From Bulleidia sp041859965 (GTDB lineage: Bacteria > Bacillota_I > Bacilli_A > Erysipelotrichales > Erysipelotrichaceae), in contig JBFLGD010000002.1 in NCBI GenBank assembly GCA_041859965.1, forward strand, positions 1 to 64,000: 64,000 nucleotides of DNA. The letters are read 5' to 3'. Below are positions 8,816 to 16,833 of this stretch, piece after piece. The notes beneath the pieces are model-generated. The model saw nothing but the letters and a program-made list of their open reading frames with translations. It did no database searches and had not been told where the DNA came from. A program made the position numbers and the translations under genes. The number at the start of each line of letters is the position of its first letter. Positions within the stretch are counted from its first letter, which is position 1.

Positions 8816-9691
8816 ATGACATTACTAGCTGATAAATGGAAAGACTACGCCCTGCTTGATGCAGGAAACGGTGAAAAACTTGAGAAATGGAATGACGTTA
8901 CACTGAGAAGACCGGATCCACAGGCAGTATGGCCTGTCAAAGACCGTACAGAGTGGAAAAAGGCAGATGCGGTATATCACCGCTCAGATAAAGGCGGCGG
9001 AAGCTGGGAGTATAAAAAGAAACTTCCTGAAGCCTGGACAATACAGTATCGAGAACTGACCTTCAAGGTTTCTCCTACTGGTTTTAAACATACAGGCATA
9101 TTTCCTGAACAGGCAGTCAACTGGGACTGGATGGCAGATCTGATCCGCAGTCATAAGGATGAGGAAATCAGAATACTGAATCTTTTTGCCTATACCGGCG
9201 GTGCTACGATGGCCTGTTCACAGGCTGGTGCAGAGGAAGTTGTCCATGTGGATGCCTCCAAGGGCATGGTACAGTGGGCCAAGGAGAATAGAGACCTCAG
9301 CGGTCTGACCGATCACAAGATCCGCTTTATTGTCGATGACTGTCTTAAGTTCGTTGAAAGAGAAAAGAGAAGAGGACATACCTACCACGGTATCATCATG
9401 GATCCGCCGAGCTACGGCAGAGGTCCTAATGGTGAGATGTGGAAATTCGACCGTGAGATCACTGAGCTGATCCGCTCCTGTGCAGAGATACTGGATGAAC
9501 ATGCACTGTTCTTTCTGATCAACTCCTATACAACAGGTTTCTCTTCAATCGTACTGGACAACCTGATGCGAACAATGATCCTTCCAGACCACAGCGACGG
9601 GAAAGTCAGCACTGGAGAAATTGCAATTCCTCTGCAGAACAGAGATCTTCTCCTGCCTTGCGGCATTTATGGAAGATGGGAAAGAAAATGA
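8816..9691 (+). CDS. Class I SAM-dependent methyltransferase, RlmI-like (probable rRNA methyltransferase)
   Basis: The 291-residue protein starts MTLLADKWKDYALLDAG, where this family normally starts. It carries the SAM-binding motif ILNLFAYTGGATMACSQAGA, the acidic loop VVHVDASKGMVQWAKEN and the catalytic MDPPSYGRGP (DPPSY) motif. These place it with the Methyltrans_SAM group that includes RlmI/RlmK of 23S rRNA; the exact target base is unknown. The next gene, a pseudouridine synthase, overlaps it by 4 nt (ATGA), fitting a small RNA-modification operon. The start codon lies six bases after a TATAAT box with no ribosome-binding site. Confidence 0.88.
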   Translation: MTLLADKWKDYALLDAGNGEKLEKWNDVTLRRPDPQAVWPVKDRTEWKKADAVYHRSDKGGGSWEYKKKLPEAWTIQYRELTFKVSPTGFKHTGIFPEQAVNWDWMADLIRSHKDEEIRILNLFAYTGGATMACSQAGAEEVVHVDASKGMVQWAKENRDLSGLTDHKIRFIVDDCLKFVEREKRRGHTYHGIIMDPPSYGRGPNGEMWKFDREITELIRSCAEILDEHALFFLINSYTTGFSSIVLDNLMRTMILPDHSDGKVSTGEIAIPLQNRDLLLPCGIYGRWERK

Positions 9692-10377
9692 TAAGGGTCC
9701 TCTATGAAGACAATCATGTTCTCTGTGTAGAAAAACCAGTCAATGTTCCAGTGCAGGAGGATTCCTCACATGACGAGGATCTTCTCAGTATGGGAAAAGA
9801 ATATCTAAAAGATAAATATCATAAACCAGGGAATGTATTCCTCGGTCTGATACATCGCCTTGATAGACCTGTGGGCGGAGTTATGGTCTTTGCACGCACT
9901 TCAAAAGCAGCATCACGTCTTTGTGATTCCGTGCGAAAGCATGAAATGAAGAAAGAGTATTTTGCTGTACTTGACGGGATTTGTACAAAAGAAAAAGGTA
10001 CCCTTGAAGATTATCTAAGCAAGGATACTAGAACCAATATGGTCACTGTTACCGATGCACAGCATGGAAAGAAGTGTTCCTTGTCATATGAAGTTCTGGC
10101 TGTTAAGAACAGGAAATCCTTGGTGCATATCTTTCTGAACACAGGAAGATCCCACCAGATAAGGGTTCAATTCGCATCAAGAGGCCTGCCATTAGTATAT
10201 GATCAGCGCTACAATCCCCGTCCAGGAAAAGGACAGATTGCACTGTATGCATGCAGACTGACTTTCCCGCATCCAACATTGAAGGAACCTGTTACTGTAG
10301 AAAGTCTTCCTCCTATGGAAGATCCATGGACAGAGTTCAGGGACTTTATGCAGAATTGCCTATATAATGAAAGATAG
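9688..10377 (+). CDS. RluA-family pseudouridine synthase
   Basis: Isomerises uridine to pseudouridine in rRNA or tRNA. About 229 residues from MIRVLYEDNHVLCVEKPVNV. The catalytic aspartate is in LIHRLDRPVGGVMVF, and the C-terminal LNTGRSHQIRVQFASRG matches the family. There is no S4 domain, as in short RluA-type enzymes. A TTG further upstream (9658) is in frame, but the ATG at 9688 overlaps the methyltransferase stop by 4 nt and aligns with the family start. The stop is TAG, showing that TAG terminates translation in this organism. Confidence 0.9.
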   Translation: MIRVLYEDNHVLCVEKPVNVPVQEDSSHDEDLLSMGKEYLKDKYHKPGNVFLGLIHRLDRPVGGVMVFARTSKAASRLCDSVRKHEMKKEYFAVLDGICTKEKGTLEDYLSKDTRTNMVTVTDAQHGKKCSLSYEVLAVKNRKSLVHIFLNTGRSHQIRVQFASRGLPLVYDQRYNPRPGKGQIALYACRLTFPHPTLKEPVTVESLPPMEDPWTEFRDFMQNCLYNER

Positions 10378-10379
10378 TT

Positions 10380-11606
10380 ATGAACAGGAAAAGAGTGAAA
10401 CCGCACAGACATCTCCGGGTTCCTGTTAGGAAATCATCTGTGCAGAAAAAAGGACCGCGAAGACATCTTCGCAAGAGTCTGGTCATTATTCTAGCCGCAG
10501 CGATGGCTGCTGCGTTTCTTGCTTTTAATGTGCCGATCTGGATGGATAATTCCAAGCTGCGTACACTCGGATATGATGATGAAACAATCAAGAAGATACG
10601 CAGTGACGGTCTTACAGATAAGATTCTTACAAATTCCTATTACTCCTCCTATTTAGCTAAATCGATTGATAACGGCAGTCTTGAGGAGGACTTTATCTCA
10701 CTGTATACGGCTGTCTCTGATGACCGCGGACTGACTGCTTCAGATTTTCTTCTCTATTGCAGACTGGAAGATAAAGGATATGAAAAAGATCAGCTGGAGA
10801 ATCTGTTCAAGAACCTGAAGTTCTATGAGATCACTCCGCTGCTGGTCTTTGACTATCAATGGGATGAACAGAAGTATATTGATGACTGTGAGAATAATAA
10901 GGACACAAATTCAGATACCTCATTCTCTCTTAGCGGCACGTATATCACCCCATATAAACTGACGCAGGATATTGATAATACCGACAGTGCAGACATACTC
11001 GTCAACCTCAGCAATGGACTGACAAGTGATTATGTACCAAGTGATCTGACTGACGTTGATACACAGTATGCAGTCAGCGGTATACAGCTCCGCAAAGAAG
11101 CTGAAAAAGCATTTGTCAGTATGGCATCCAGTGCGCTCACTGCATCTCACAACTTCTATGCAAGTTCCGGCTATCGTTCCTATGCAGATCAGAATACCTC
11201 GTATACTGCATGTTCCGCACAGGTCGGTTCTGACAATGCGGATACAGAATGTACAAGAGCAGGCCATTCCGAGCATCAGACTGCACTGGCTGTGAATATC
11301 TCTCCGACTTATGAAAAGGCGGATGACTTCACACAGACAGAAGTCTATAAATGGATGCAGGACAACGCCGCTTCCTACGGGTTCATTGAACGCTATCCAG
11401 AGAGCAAATCTTACATTACACATATGAGCGGAGAATCAAATCACTACAGATATGTCGGCAAGGATATTGCTGAAGCAGTGCAGGATTCCAATCTGACCTA
11501 TGATGAATTCTATGAACTGTATCTAGCCGGCTGGAATGACACATCCTTTAAACCGGCAAGTCACATTATTGCTGAAGCCAATCCAGTATCTTCCAAAACG
11601 AAATAA
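10380..11606 (+). CDS. VanY-type D-alanyl-D-alanine carboxypeptidase fold protein with altered zinc site
   Basis: Membrane-anchored M15B-family protein of 408 residues. A basic cytosolic start (residues 1-32) is followed by a transmembrane helix (about 33-52), an extracellular linker and a C-terminal peptidase domain (about 230-390). Family motifs are SSGYRSYADQ, AGHSEHQTALAVNIS, NAASYGFIERYP and GESNHYRYVG. In active VanY/DacB enzymes the zinc ligands are His, Asp and His. Here they align to His299, Asn306 and His355, with the general base Glu352 kept; the usual Gly in SEHQTG is also Ala302. The Asp-to-Asn change (codon AAT at 11295) may weaken or abolish metal binding. The fold is confident; activity is uncertain. 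It follows the pseudouridine synthase by two bases. Confidence 0.88.
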   Translation: MNRKRVKPHRHLRVPVRKSSVQKKGPRRHLRKSLVIILAAAMAAAFLAFNVPIWMDNSKLRTLGYDDETIKKIRSDGLTDKILTNSYYSSYLAKSIDNGSLEEDFISLYTAVSDDRGLTASDFLLYCRLEDKGYEKDQLENLFKNLKFYEITPLLVFDYQWDEQKYIDDCENNKDTNSDTSFSLSGTYITPYKLTQDIDNTDSADILVNLSNGLTSDYVPSDLTDVDTQYAVSGIQLRKEAEKAFVSMASSALTASHNFYASSGYRSYADQNTSYTACSAQVGSDNADTECTRAGHSEHQTALAVNISPTYEKADDFTQTEVYKWMQDNAASYGFIERYPESKSYITHMSGESNHYRYVGKDIAEAVQDSNLTYDEFYELYLAGWNDTSFKPASHIIAEANPVSSKTK

Positions 11607-11642
11607 CAGTCTTCCCATATCACTCATGGGAGGACTGTTTTA
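11605..11642. terminator. Bidirectional intrinsic terminator
   Basis: Fourteen-base arms at 11605-11618 and 11626-11639 pair with one G-T, and the plus strand continues TTTTATT. It lies between the converging VanY-like and Cof genes and begins inside the VanY stop codon. It serves the plus strand clearly; on the minus strand the tail is AACAG-flanked and weaker. Confidence 0.85.
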
Positions 11643-12455
11643 TTCATATTCTGCCGTACGCAGATGGCGATCAAGATAGCAGGCAAATCCAGCATCATTT
11701 ACAGATGGCGCGATATCATCAGCGATTGCCTTAGCATCCGCTGTTCCATTTTCCATAACAATGCCATGCCCCACATACTTGAGCATATCAATGTCATTTG
11801 TTGTATCACCAAAAGCCATCATTTGATCTCTGGCAATATGCATCATAGATCCGATAATCTGTACTCCCACATCCTTGGCAAGATGCGGATCATTAAACTC
11901 AAAGAGATCCACTGCAGTTTTGAAAGCGATATAACGGGGATCTGGATGATTCTTCGCATATTCCTCAGCCATCGTCATCAATTCAGGAGACAGGATCATC
12001 ATCTCCTTCACCTGAGGTGTTACAGTGATCTTTCTGATATCTGCCTCAATCAGTTCCATACCAAGACGCTTTCCGACAATTTCAGCCTGCGGTGTGATCT
12101 TCTGTACATAGAGTTTCTTTCCTTCACCATACAAAGTCGGGATCAGACCCATTGGTTCATAAAGATCCAGTATTTCACAGATCAATGCAGGTGTCAGTGT
12201 ATAGGCAAGTGCCGTCTTGCCAGTCGCAGTCTCAAGTACCTCACCGCCATTGGAGCCGACAATATAATCACAGCAGTCTGACAGTCCCCACTCTTTGATC
12301 AATGGAAGTACAGAGGATACAGGACGTCCGGATACAATTGCGAAACGGATGCCAAGTTTTCTGATACGTTTGATTGCCGCAGCCACTTTGGGGCTGCATT
12401 GACCATGCGCATCAATGATTGTTCCATCCAGATCGCTTGCAATCAGTCTGATCAT
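11640..12455 (-). CDS. Cof-type HAD-IIB family hydrolase
   Basis: Haloacid-dehalogenase phosphatase of the Cof subfamily, 271 residues, usually acting on sugar phosphates or related metabolites. Motif I is ASDLDGTIID with the nucleophilic aspartate, motif II VSGRPVSS, and the acidic motif IV is FGDTTNDIDMLKYVG. The large cap domain between motifs II and III fits class IIB. It overlaps the patatin gene by 4 nt (ATGA) and is the last gene of the cls-patatin-Cof operon. The substrate cannot be predicted. Confidence 0.92.
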   Translation of the reverse strand: MIRLIASDLDGTIIDAHGQCSPKVAAAIKRIRKLGIRFAIVSGRPVSSVLPLIKEWGLSDCCDYIVGSNGGEVLETATGKTALAYTLTPALICEILDLYEPMGLIPTLYGEGKKLYVQKITPQAEIVGKRLGMELIEADIRKITVTPQVKEMMILSPELMTMAEEYAKNHPDPRYIAFKTAVDLFEFNDPHLAKDVGVQIIGSMMHIARDQMMAFGDTTNDIDMLKYVGHGIVMENGTADAKAIADDIAPSVNDAGFACYLDRHLRTAEYE

Positions 12456-13312
12456 TTTTCCATTCCCAGAAAGGAAAAGATTTCATCTTTTCTCTCTTCC
12501 ATGTCTGCGTAAGCCAGATCATACAGTTTCTTTGTATTCTCAACGTCGCCATGGAATCTGGAAACAGCTATATCCTTTGTTGGACGAATCATAATAGCAT
12601 TCTTAGCTTCAATAAGCTTATTGATAATATCAATCTGATGATAGTAATTCAGATGACGGACAGCATAGTCCTTCTCGACCTGCGGATACTGTTTATAGAT
12701 CCTCTTCATCAAGAAACGTATCAGCTTGGAGGAAGGCTTTCGAACAAAGTCAGCCGGCTTGGTAGTAATGATAAAGAACTTTGTGCATCCCTTCTCCTGT
12801 GCTCTCTCAATTGGAATCATCTTGGTAATGCCGCCATCCAGCAGATGCATACCCTTGTATTCAACAACTGCAGAGGCTACCGGCAATGCACAGGTACCTC
12901 TTAAGAGATCAAGTTCTGTATCCATATCCTTTGGACCGAAGAATTCTGTCTTTCCGTCTTCAAGAACATAGGCACCTACTTCAATAGGCATATTTTCTTT
13001 AATGATCGGAGAAATATCCATGTGCTCCTTGCCGAGAAGATCATCCTTGAAGATCTTCTTGTAAGCAACATAGTAGCCTTCTTCCTTAAATGCCTTCAAA
13101 CCGACTGTATCCTTTTCTGCTGCATAATAAACAGACATATTATATGGTGTGTGCTTATCCTTCACCATGTAGCATGACAGATATACCGCACCGCTTGAGA
13201 TACCGACATTGTAGTCAAATGAAATGTCATGATCATTCAGCCAGGCAAGTGCACCTGCAGTATAGGCACCGCGCATGCCTCCGCCTTCCAGAACCAAACC
13301 GTATTTTTCCAT
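12452..13312 (-). CDS. Patatin-like phospholipase family protein
   Basis: Serine lipid acyl hydrolase of the patatin fold with a Ser-Asp dyad. The oxyanion glycine loop is LEGGGMRGAYTAG, the nucleophile is in GISSGAV (GxSxG), and the dyad aspartate is in LLDGGI. The product is 286 residues from MEKYGLVLEGGG. An ATG 21 bases upstream (13333) overlaps the cls stop by 4 nt, but AAGGAAAGG precedes the chosen start; coupling could use either. It sits between cardiolipin synthase and a HAD phosphatase, so a role in membrane-lipid turnover is a reasonable guess. Confidence 0.9.
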   Translation of the reverse strand: MEKYGLVLEGGGMRGAYTAGALAWLNDHDISFDYNVGISSGAVYLSCYMVKDKHTPYNMSVYYAAEKDTVGLKAFKEEGYYVAYKKIFKDDLLGKEHMDISPIIKENMPIEVGAYVLEDGKTEFFGPKDMDTELDLLRGTCALPVASAVVEYKGMHLLDGGITKMIPIERAQEKGCTKFFIITTKPADFVRKPSSKLIRFLMKRIYKQYPQVEKDYAVRHLNYYHQIDIINKLIEAKNAIMIRPTKDIAVSRFHGDVENTKKLYDLAYADMEERKDEIFSFLGMEK

Positions 13313-13329
13313 ATTTTCCAACCTTTCCT

Positions 13330-14859
13330 TCATACAAGAGGAATAAAGAGATTCAATACATCACGTACAAGTTTAACAATCAGAGGTTTCTTTTCTTCTT
13401 CAATCAGAGATATTTCCTGTGATGCTTCAATTGAGGACAGGAAATCCTGTTTGATTCTGGCAATCTCCGGTGTGTGATACTGCAGTACACCATTTTCAAA
13501 GTGCAGGAAATAGCTGCGATAGTCCATATTTACAGATCCTACCAGTGCTATACTGTCATCACTGACAAAGTTCTTTGCATGATTGAAGCCGGGTGTATAC
13601 TCATAAATTCTAACACCGGCCTTCAGCAGTTTCAGATAATTGCCTCTCGTAATCTGAAAAACAGCTTTCTTATCCGGAATATGGGGTGTAAGAATACGAA
13701 CATCGACACCGCTCTTGGCTGCCACACAGAGCGACTGAATCACCGAGTGCGTTGGAATCAGATATGGCGTATCGATATAAACATAATGCTTCGCATGATT
13801 GATAATGTCCAGATGCAGATTGAGGCAAATGGATTCTGAATCCGTTGGCGTATCAGAAAATGGCTGATAGAAACCTCCATCATTTACCTTCTCCGGTGCT
13901 AGCTTATACTTCTGATAATCCAATGCATCCGCATCCTTATGGCGGCAGTAGCTGAACATGCCCATGAACATGACAGTAAATGACCAGACTGCTTCTCCCT
14001 TGATCTTTACCGCACTGTCTTTCCAGTATCCAAATCTAGTAATGCGGTTTGCATACTCATCAGCCAAATTGACACCGCCTGTAAAGGCAACGTTGTTATC
14101 AATGACCGTAATTTTTCTATGATCTCTGTTATTCATCTGCACAATAAATGCAGGTCTTACATGATTGAAGCGATATGCTTCAATACCGATATCACGCAGT
14201 TTCTTATCATAATGCTGAGGCAGTGTAATGGAACCGAAGTCATCATAAACAATCTTCACTTCAACACCCTGCGATGCCTTCTGCTTCAGTATATCCAGCA
14301 CTTCATTCCACAGTGTTCCATAATCAATGATAAAGAACTCCATAAAGATAAAATGCTTGGCCTTCTTCAACTCCTCAAGATAATCAGCAATCCATTCCTC
14401 ACCGCTTTTATAATAGGTGCTCTCTGTATTCCTATATACCGGAAATCCATTTGTCGCAGCACCGTAATACATAATATTTCTCAGGGCAGGCTCTACCTTT
14501 TCACAGGCATCCTGTACAGATGGATCTGTTTTCAGCAGACCGTTCATTGCTTTGTTAACACGGATTGTACCATTGCTCAGCTTGGAAGGAACGTGTCTGT
14601 TTCCAGCCAGTAAATACAGCGGAATGCCAAGCGTTGGAATCGCAAGTACTATGACGACCCAGGCAATAATATAAGCAGGATCCTCATCACGATTTATGAT
14701 ATAGATAACAAATACCGCCGCCAGACAGTACACCAGCGGAAGAATGCTTGTTGCAAACACCACCTGCATAAACAAAGCTATAAAGAAAGCAAGCTGCAGA
14801 ATGACCAAAGGTGCGACAATCAATAAACGGCTTGTTAGGATTTTAATTAATCTGCGCAT
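13330..14859 (-). CDS. cls: Cardiolipin synthase
   Basis: Membrane phospholipase-D superfamily enzyme that condenses two phosphatidylglycerol molecules to cardiolipin. The 509-residue protein has hydrophobic N-terminal helices (about 10-32 and 36-60) and two HxKx4D motifs: DHRKITVID followed by FTGGVNLADEY, and NHAKNFVSD followed by LVGSVNMDYRS. These are the paired active-site halves of bacterial Cls. The ATG is six bases downstream of TGATATAAT, which begins at the stop codon of the GNAT gene, and no Shine-Dalgarno is present. It leads a cls-patatin-Cof operon with 4-nt overlaps. Confidence 0.95.
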   Translation of the reverse strand: MRRLIKILTSRLLIVAPLVILQLAFFIALFMQVVFATSILPLVYCLAAVFVIYIINRDEDPAYIIAWVVIVLAIPTLGIPLYLLAGNRHVPSKLSNGTIRVNKAMNGLLKTDPSVQDACEKVEPALRNIMYYGAATNGFPVYRNTESTYYKSGEEWIADYLEELKKAKHFIFMEFFIIDYGTLWNEVLDILKQKASQGVEVKIVYDDFGSITLPQHYDKKLRDIGIEAYRFNHVRPAFIVQMNNRDHRKITVIDNNVAFTGGVNLADEYANRITRFGYWKDSAVKIKGEAVWSFTVMFMGMFSYCRHKDADALDYQKYKLAPEKVNDGGFYQPFSDTPTDSESICLNLHLDIINHAKHYVYIDTPYLIPTHSVIQSLCVAAKSGVDVRILTPHIPDKKAVFQITRGNYLKLLKAGVRIYEYTPGFNHAKNFVSDDSIALVGSVNMDYRSYFLHFENGVLQYHTPEIARIKQDFLSSIEASQEISLIEEEKKPLIVKLVRDVLNLFIPLV

Positions 14860-14865
14860 GTTCTC

Positions 14866-14874
14866 ATTATATCA
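14866..14874 (-). promoter_or_regulatory. Extended -10 promoter of cls, predicting a leaderless mRNA
   Basis: The minus strand reads TGATATAAT (hexamer 14866-14871), then six bases, then the cls ATG at 14859. The TG is part of the upstream GNAT stop codon TGA. No -35 match at usual spacing; extended -10 elements often work without one. Confidence 0.65.
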
Positions 14875-15339
14875 AAGTTTAAAACGATAGATATTCTTTA
14901 CCTTTTCACCGCGTCTATATAGAAAATGTTCTTCCGGTACATTTACCACTTCCAGCAGCTCACCGCCAAGCTCCTCAAGTGTTTTTCTGGAAGCTGTATT
15001 CTCTGGAGAACATGTAATGATCAGTTCATCCATGCCGTATTTATTCCTTGCAGTATTGAACAAAAGACGGCATGCTTCATATGCATAATGATGTCCGCGG
15101 AACGGTTCAAAGATTCGATAGCCGAGATTGCCGGCATAGTACACTTCCTTGTTCATGCCAAGGCGAAGATCGGTTTCTCCTATCTTCTTTTTTGATCCAT
15201 GTTTGCATATAGCAAAATATTCGACCTGTACCCAGCTCGTTCTAGCACATGCTTCGGATGAATTTTCAAAACGAAGGTCCACTTCCGGTCCTTCTATGAC
15301 TTCATCAGTCTCTTTTTCAAATATGTCATTTAGAAACAT
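14872..15339 (-). CDS. GNAT family N-acetyltransferase
   Basis: 155-residue acetyltransferase-fold protein. The acetyl-CoA pyrophosphate loop is at FEPFRGHHYAYEACRLLFNT, followed by the family's LIITCSPENTASRKTLEELG segment (the 'N.aS..v.eklG' signature of RimJ/RimL-like GNATs). The acceptor cannot be predicted. An AGGA site precedes the ATG, with a TATAAT box further upstream (15358-15363). Its stop codon merges with the cls promoter. Confidence 0.8.
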   Translation of the reverse strand: MFLNDIFEKETDEVIEGPEVDLRFENSSEACARTSWVQVEYFAICKHGSKKKIGETDLRLGMNKEVYYAGNLGYRIFEPFRGHHYAYEACRLLFNTARNKYGMDELIITCSPENTASRKTLEELGGELLEVVNVPEEHFLYRRGEKVKNIYRFKL

Positions 15340-15375
15340 ATATACGTCCTGACTCTAATTATAAAGTAGACCGAA

Positions 15376-15402
15376 CGAAAAAGGCAGAGTTTCCTCTGCC
15401 AT
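15376..15402 (-). terminator. Intrinsic terminator after the HEPN-CBS gene
   Basis: GGCAGAG (15383-15389) and CTCTGCC (15394-15400) pair around a short loop and are followed on the minus strand by TTTTTC. It closes the HAD-amidase-CBS operon. Confidence 0.85.
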
Positions 15403-15404
15403 GT

Positions 15405-16115
15405 TCAAGAAAGTCTTGCAAGGATCTTAGGAAGATCCGCCACTGTAATAATGCCAATAGGCTGTTCATCCTTGTTTCCCTTCTCAGTAATGATTACTGC
15501 AAGAAGCGAAATACCATGATTCATAGAACTTTCAAATCCTCTGATAGCTACATCAACATCCGTATTCTTTTTCAGGAAAAGTACCCGTTCATTGCGCTTT
15601 TCCTTCAGAATATCTGTCACTTGGCTACTGCGGCGGTCACCTTCCAAACCCCATCTGGCAATCTCCTCAATTGTCAGTACCCCACAGTACCTTCCGCTCT
15701 CATACACAGGTATCTTTGAAGTCCCAAGTTTATCCATTTCACGAAAAGCATCAATAATCTCTGTTTGCGGTTTTACTGTTCGAACTGGTTTGCTGGCAAA
15801 TTCCATAATATTTTCATCCTGTGTCAGCAGTTCAGAGATTCTCTCAATATCTTCCGTTGCACTGTCAGTAGGCTCTGCAATGATCTCAGAATCCTTACCT
15901 CTTTCATGTACAATCGCATTTCTCAGTTCATTGTATTGACGAAGAGATGCTTCATTGATAGATACGGCACGATTTATCTTTGCACATCTTGAAAGCAGCT
16001 GACCAAATGGAATATACCTTGATTCTCTGGCCATCTCGTTCAGTTTTCTTTCGATTTCTGCATATGCATTCAGAAATCGTTCTGCATTTGTCAGTTTCTC
16101 AGTCGTTGATTCCAT
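15405..16115 (-). CDS. HEPN-like domain fused to a CBS domain pair
   Basis: Cytosolic 236-residue protein. The N-terminal helical domain (about 1-100) contains NELRNAIVHERG, in which Arg65-x4-His70 matches the R-x4-6-H catalytic motif of HEPN ribonucleases. The C-terminal part (about 105-235) has two CBS repeats (SKIPVYESGRYCGVLTIEE and the PIGIITVADLPKIL end), which commonly bind adenine nucleotides. The ATG chosen has GAAGGA in front of it; an ATG two codons earlier is possible. It overlaps the amidase-like gene by 17 nt and ends at a terminator. CBS-gated RNA cleavage is an inference; no partner antitoxin is visible. Confidence 0.75.
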   Translation of the reverse strand: MESTTEKLTNAERFLNAYAEIERKLNEMARESRYIPFGQLLSRCAKINRAVSINEASLRQYNELRNAIVHERGKDSEIIAEPTDSATEDIERISELLTQDENIMEFASKPVRTVKPQTEIIDAFREMDKLGTSKIPVYESGRYCGVLTIEEIARWGLEGDRRSSQVTDILKEKRNERVLFLKKNTDVDVAIRGFESSMNHGISLLAVIITEKGNKDEQPIGIITVADLPKILARLS

Positions 16116-16833
16116 ATGCATCCTTCAGTGCCTGGCAGTACAGCTTGGCAGCTTTCTTATAGCCCTTCTTATTTGCCCATGTATCAACATCACTTTGATT
16201 GGATACATGGATCTGATCTACAATCACCACAGGAATATCATCAATCTTCTCCATCATTTCCCATGTATCAAGCTTATAATCCTTTGTATCTTTCGCATCC
16301 ACTTTGGTCAGCTGATAATCATCGCCCAGCGGAGTATAGTACAGATAGCCAAGCGTCGGTGTCCAGCTGTCTGAAGTAAATGCCTTCTGTACAGCCGTCC
16401 CCGTATTCAGAGAATCACTGTTCGTTTTCATCGTTGGAATATCTGCATAAACGGACATTCCAGTAATAGAGGCATCCGGTGTTCCGCCTGCATGAATACT
16501 GAGAACAGCAGCGGGCTTATCTGTCTTAATCTTCTCTGCTCTTTCCGCTACAGAAGCTGACTTGCCTGATTCATGTGTCAGAAGAACAGCAAAGTGTCCA
16601 TCTTCATTCAATACTTCTGTCAGTGCATCAACCTGTGCCTGCGTAAAATCTGATTCATTTATTATTCCTGCATATCCAGTATTATCTCCCCCATATGCAG
16701 CATCCAGTTCTATTTTTATTGTTTTCTTTCCAATGCATCCTGCCCATGCTGTACCCATCATCAGAAATACAAGAAGTGCACACAGCACTGCAATCATTGG
16801 ATCACGAAACTTTAATTTCTTAATTCGACTCAT
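16099..16833 (-). CDS. N-acetylmuramoyl-L-alanine amidase fold (Amidase_3) protein lacking key active-site residues
   Basis: Secreted or membrane-anchored 244-residue protein. A basic start and hydrophobic segment (about 12-30) run into AWAGC, a poor lipobox at Cys33. The rest follows Amidase_3: IELDAAYGGDNTG (usual DxGHGG), INESD, LLTHESGKSASVAERAEKI, AVLSIHAGG and PVVIVDQIHVSN (usual VExGFxSN). Of the zinc ligands, Glu60 and His114 are present but the first His is Tyr47; the catalytic Glu near the C-terminus is Asp206. Binding without cleavage of peptidoglycan is plausible. The ATG overlaps the HAD stop (TGATG), with GAGGGGAAG upstream. Confidence 0.78.
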   Translation of the reverse strand: MSRIKKLKFRDPMIAVLCALLVFLMMGTAWAGCIGKKTIKIELDAAYGGDNTGYAGIINESDFTQAQVDALTEVLNEDGHFAVLLTHESGKSASVAERAEKIKTDKPAAVLSIHAGGTPDASITGMSVYADIPTMKTNSDSLNTGTAVQKAFTSDSWTPTLGYLYYTPLGDDYQLTKVDAKDTKDYKLDTWEMMEKIDDIPVVIVDQIHVSNQSDVDTWANKKGYKKAAKLYCQALKDAYGIND

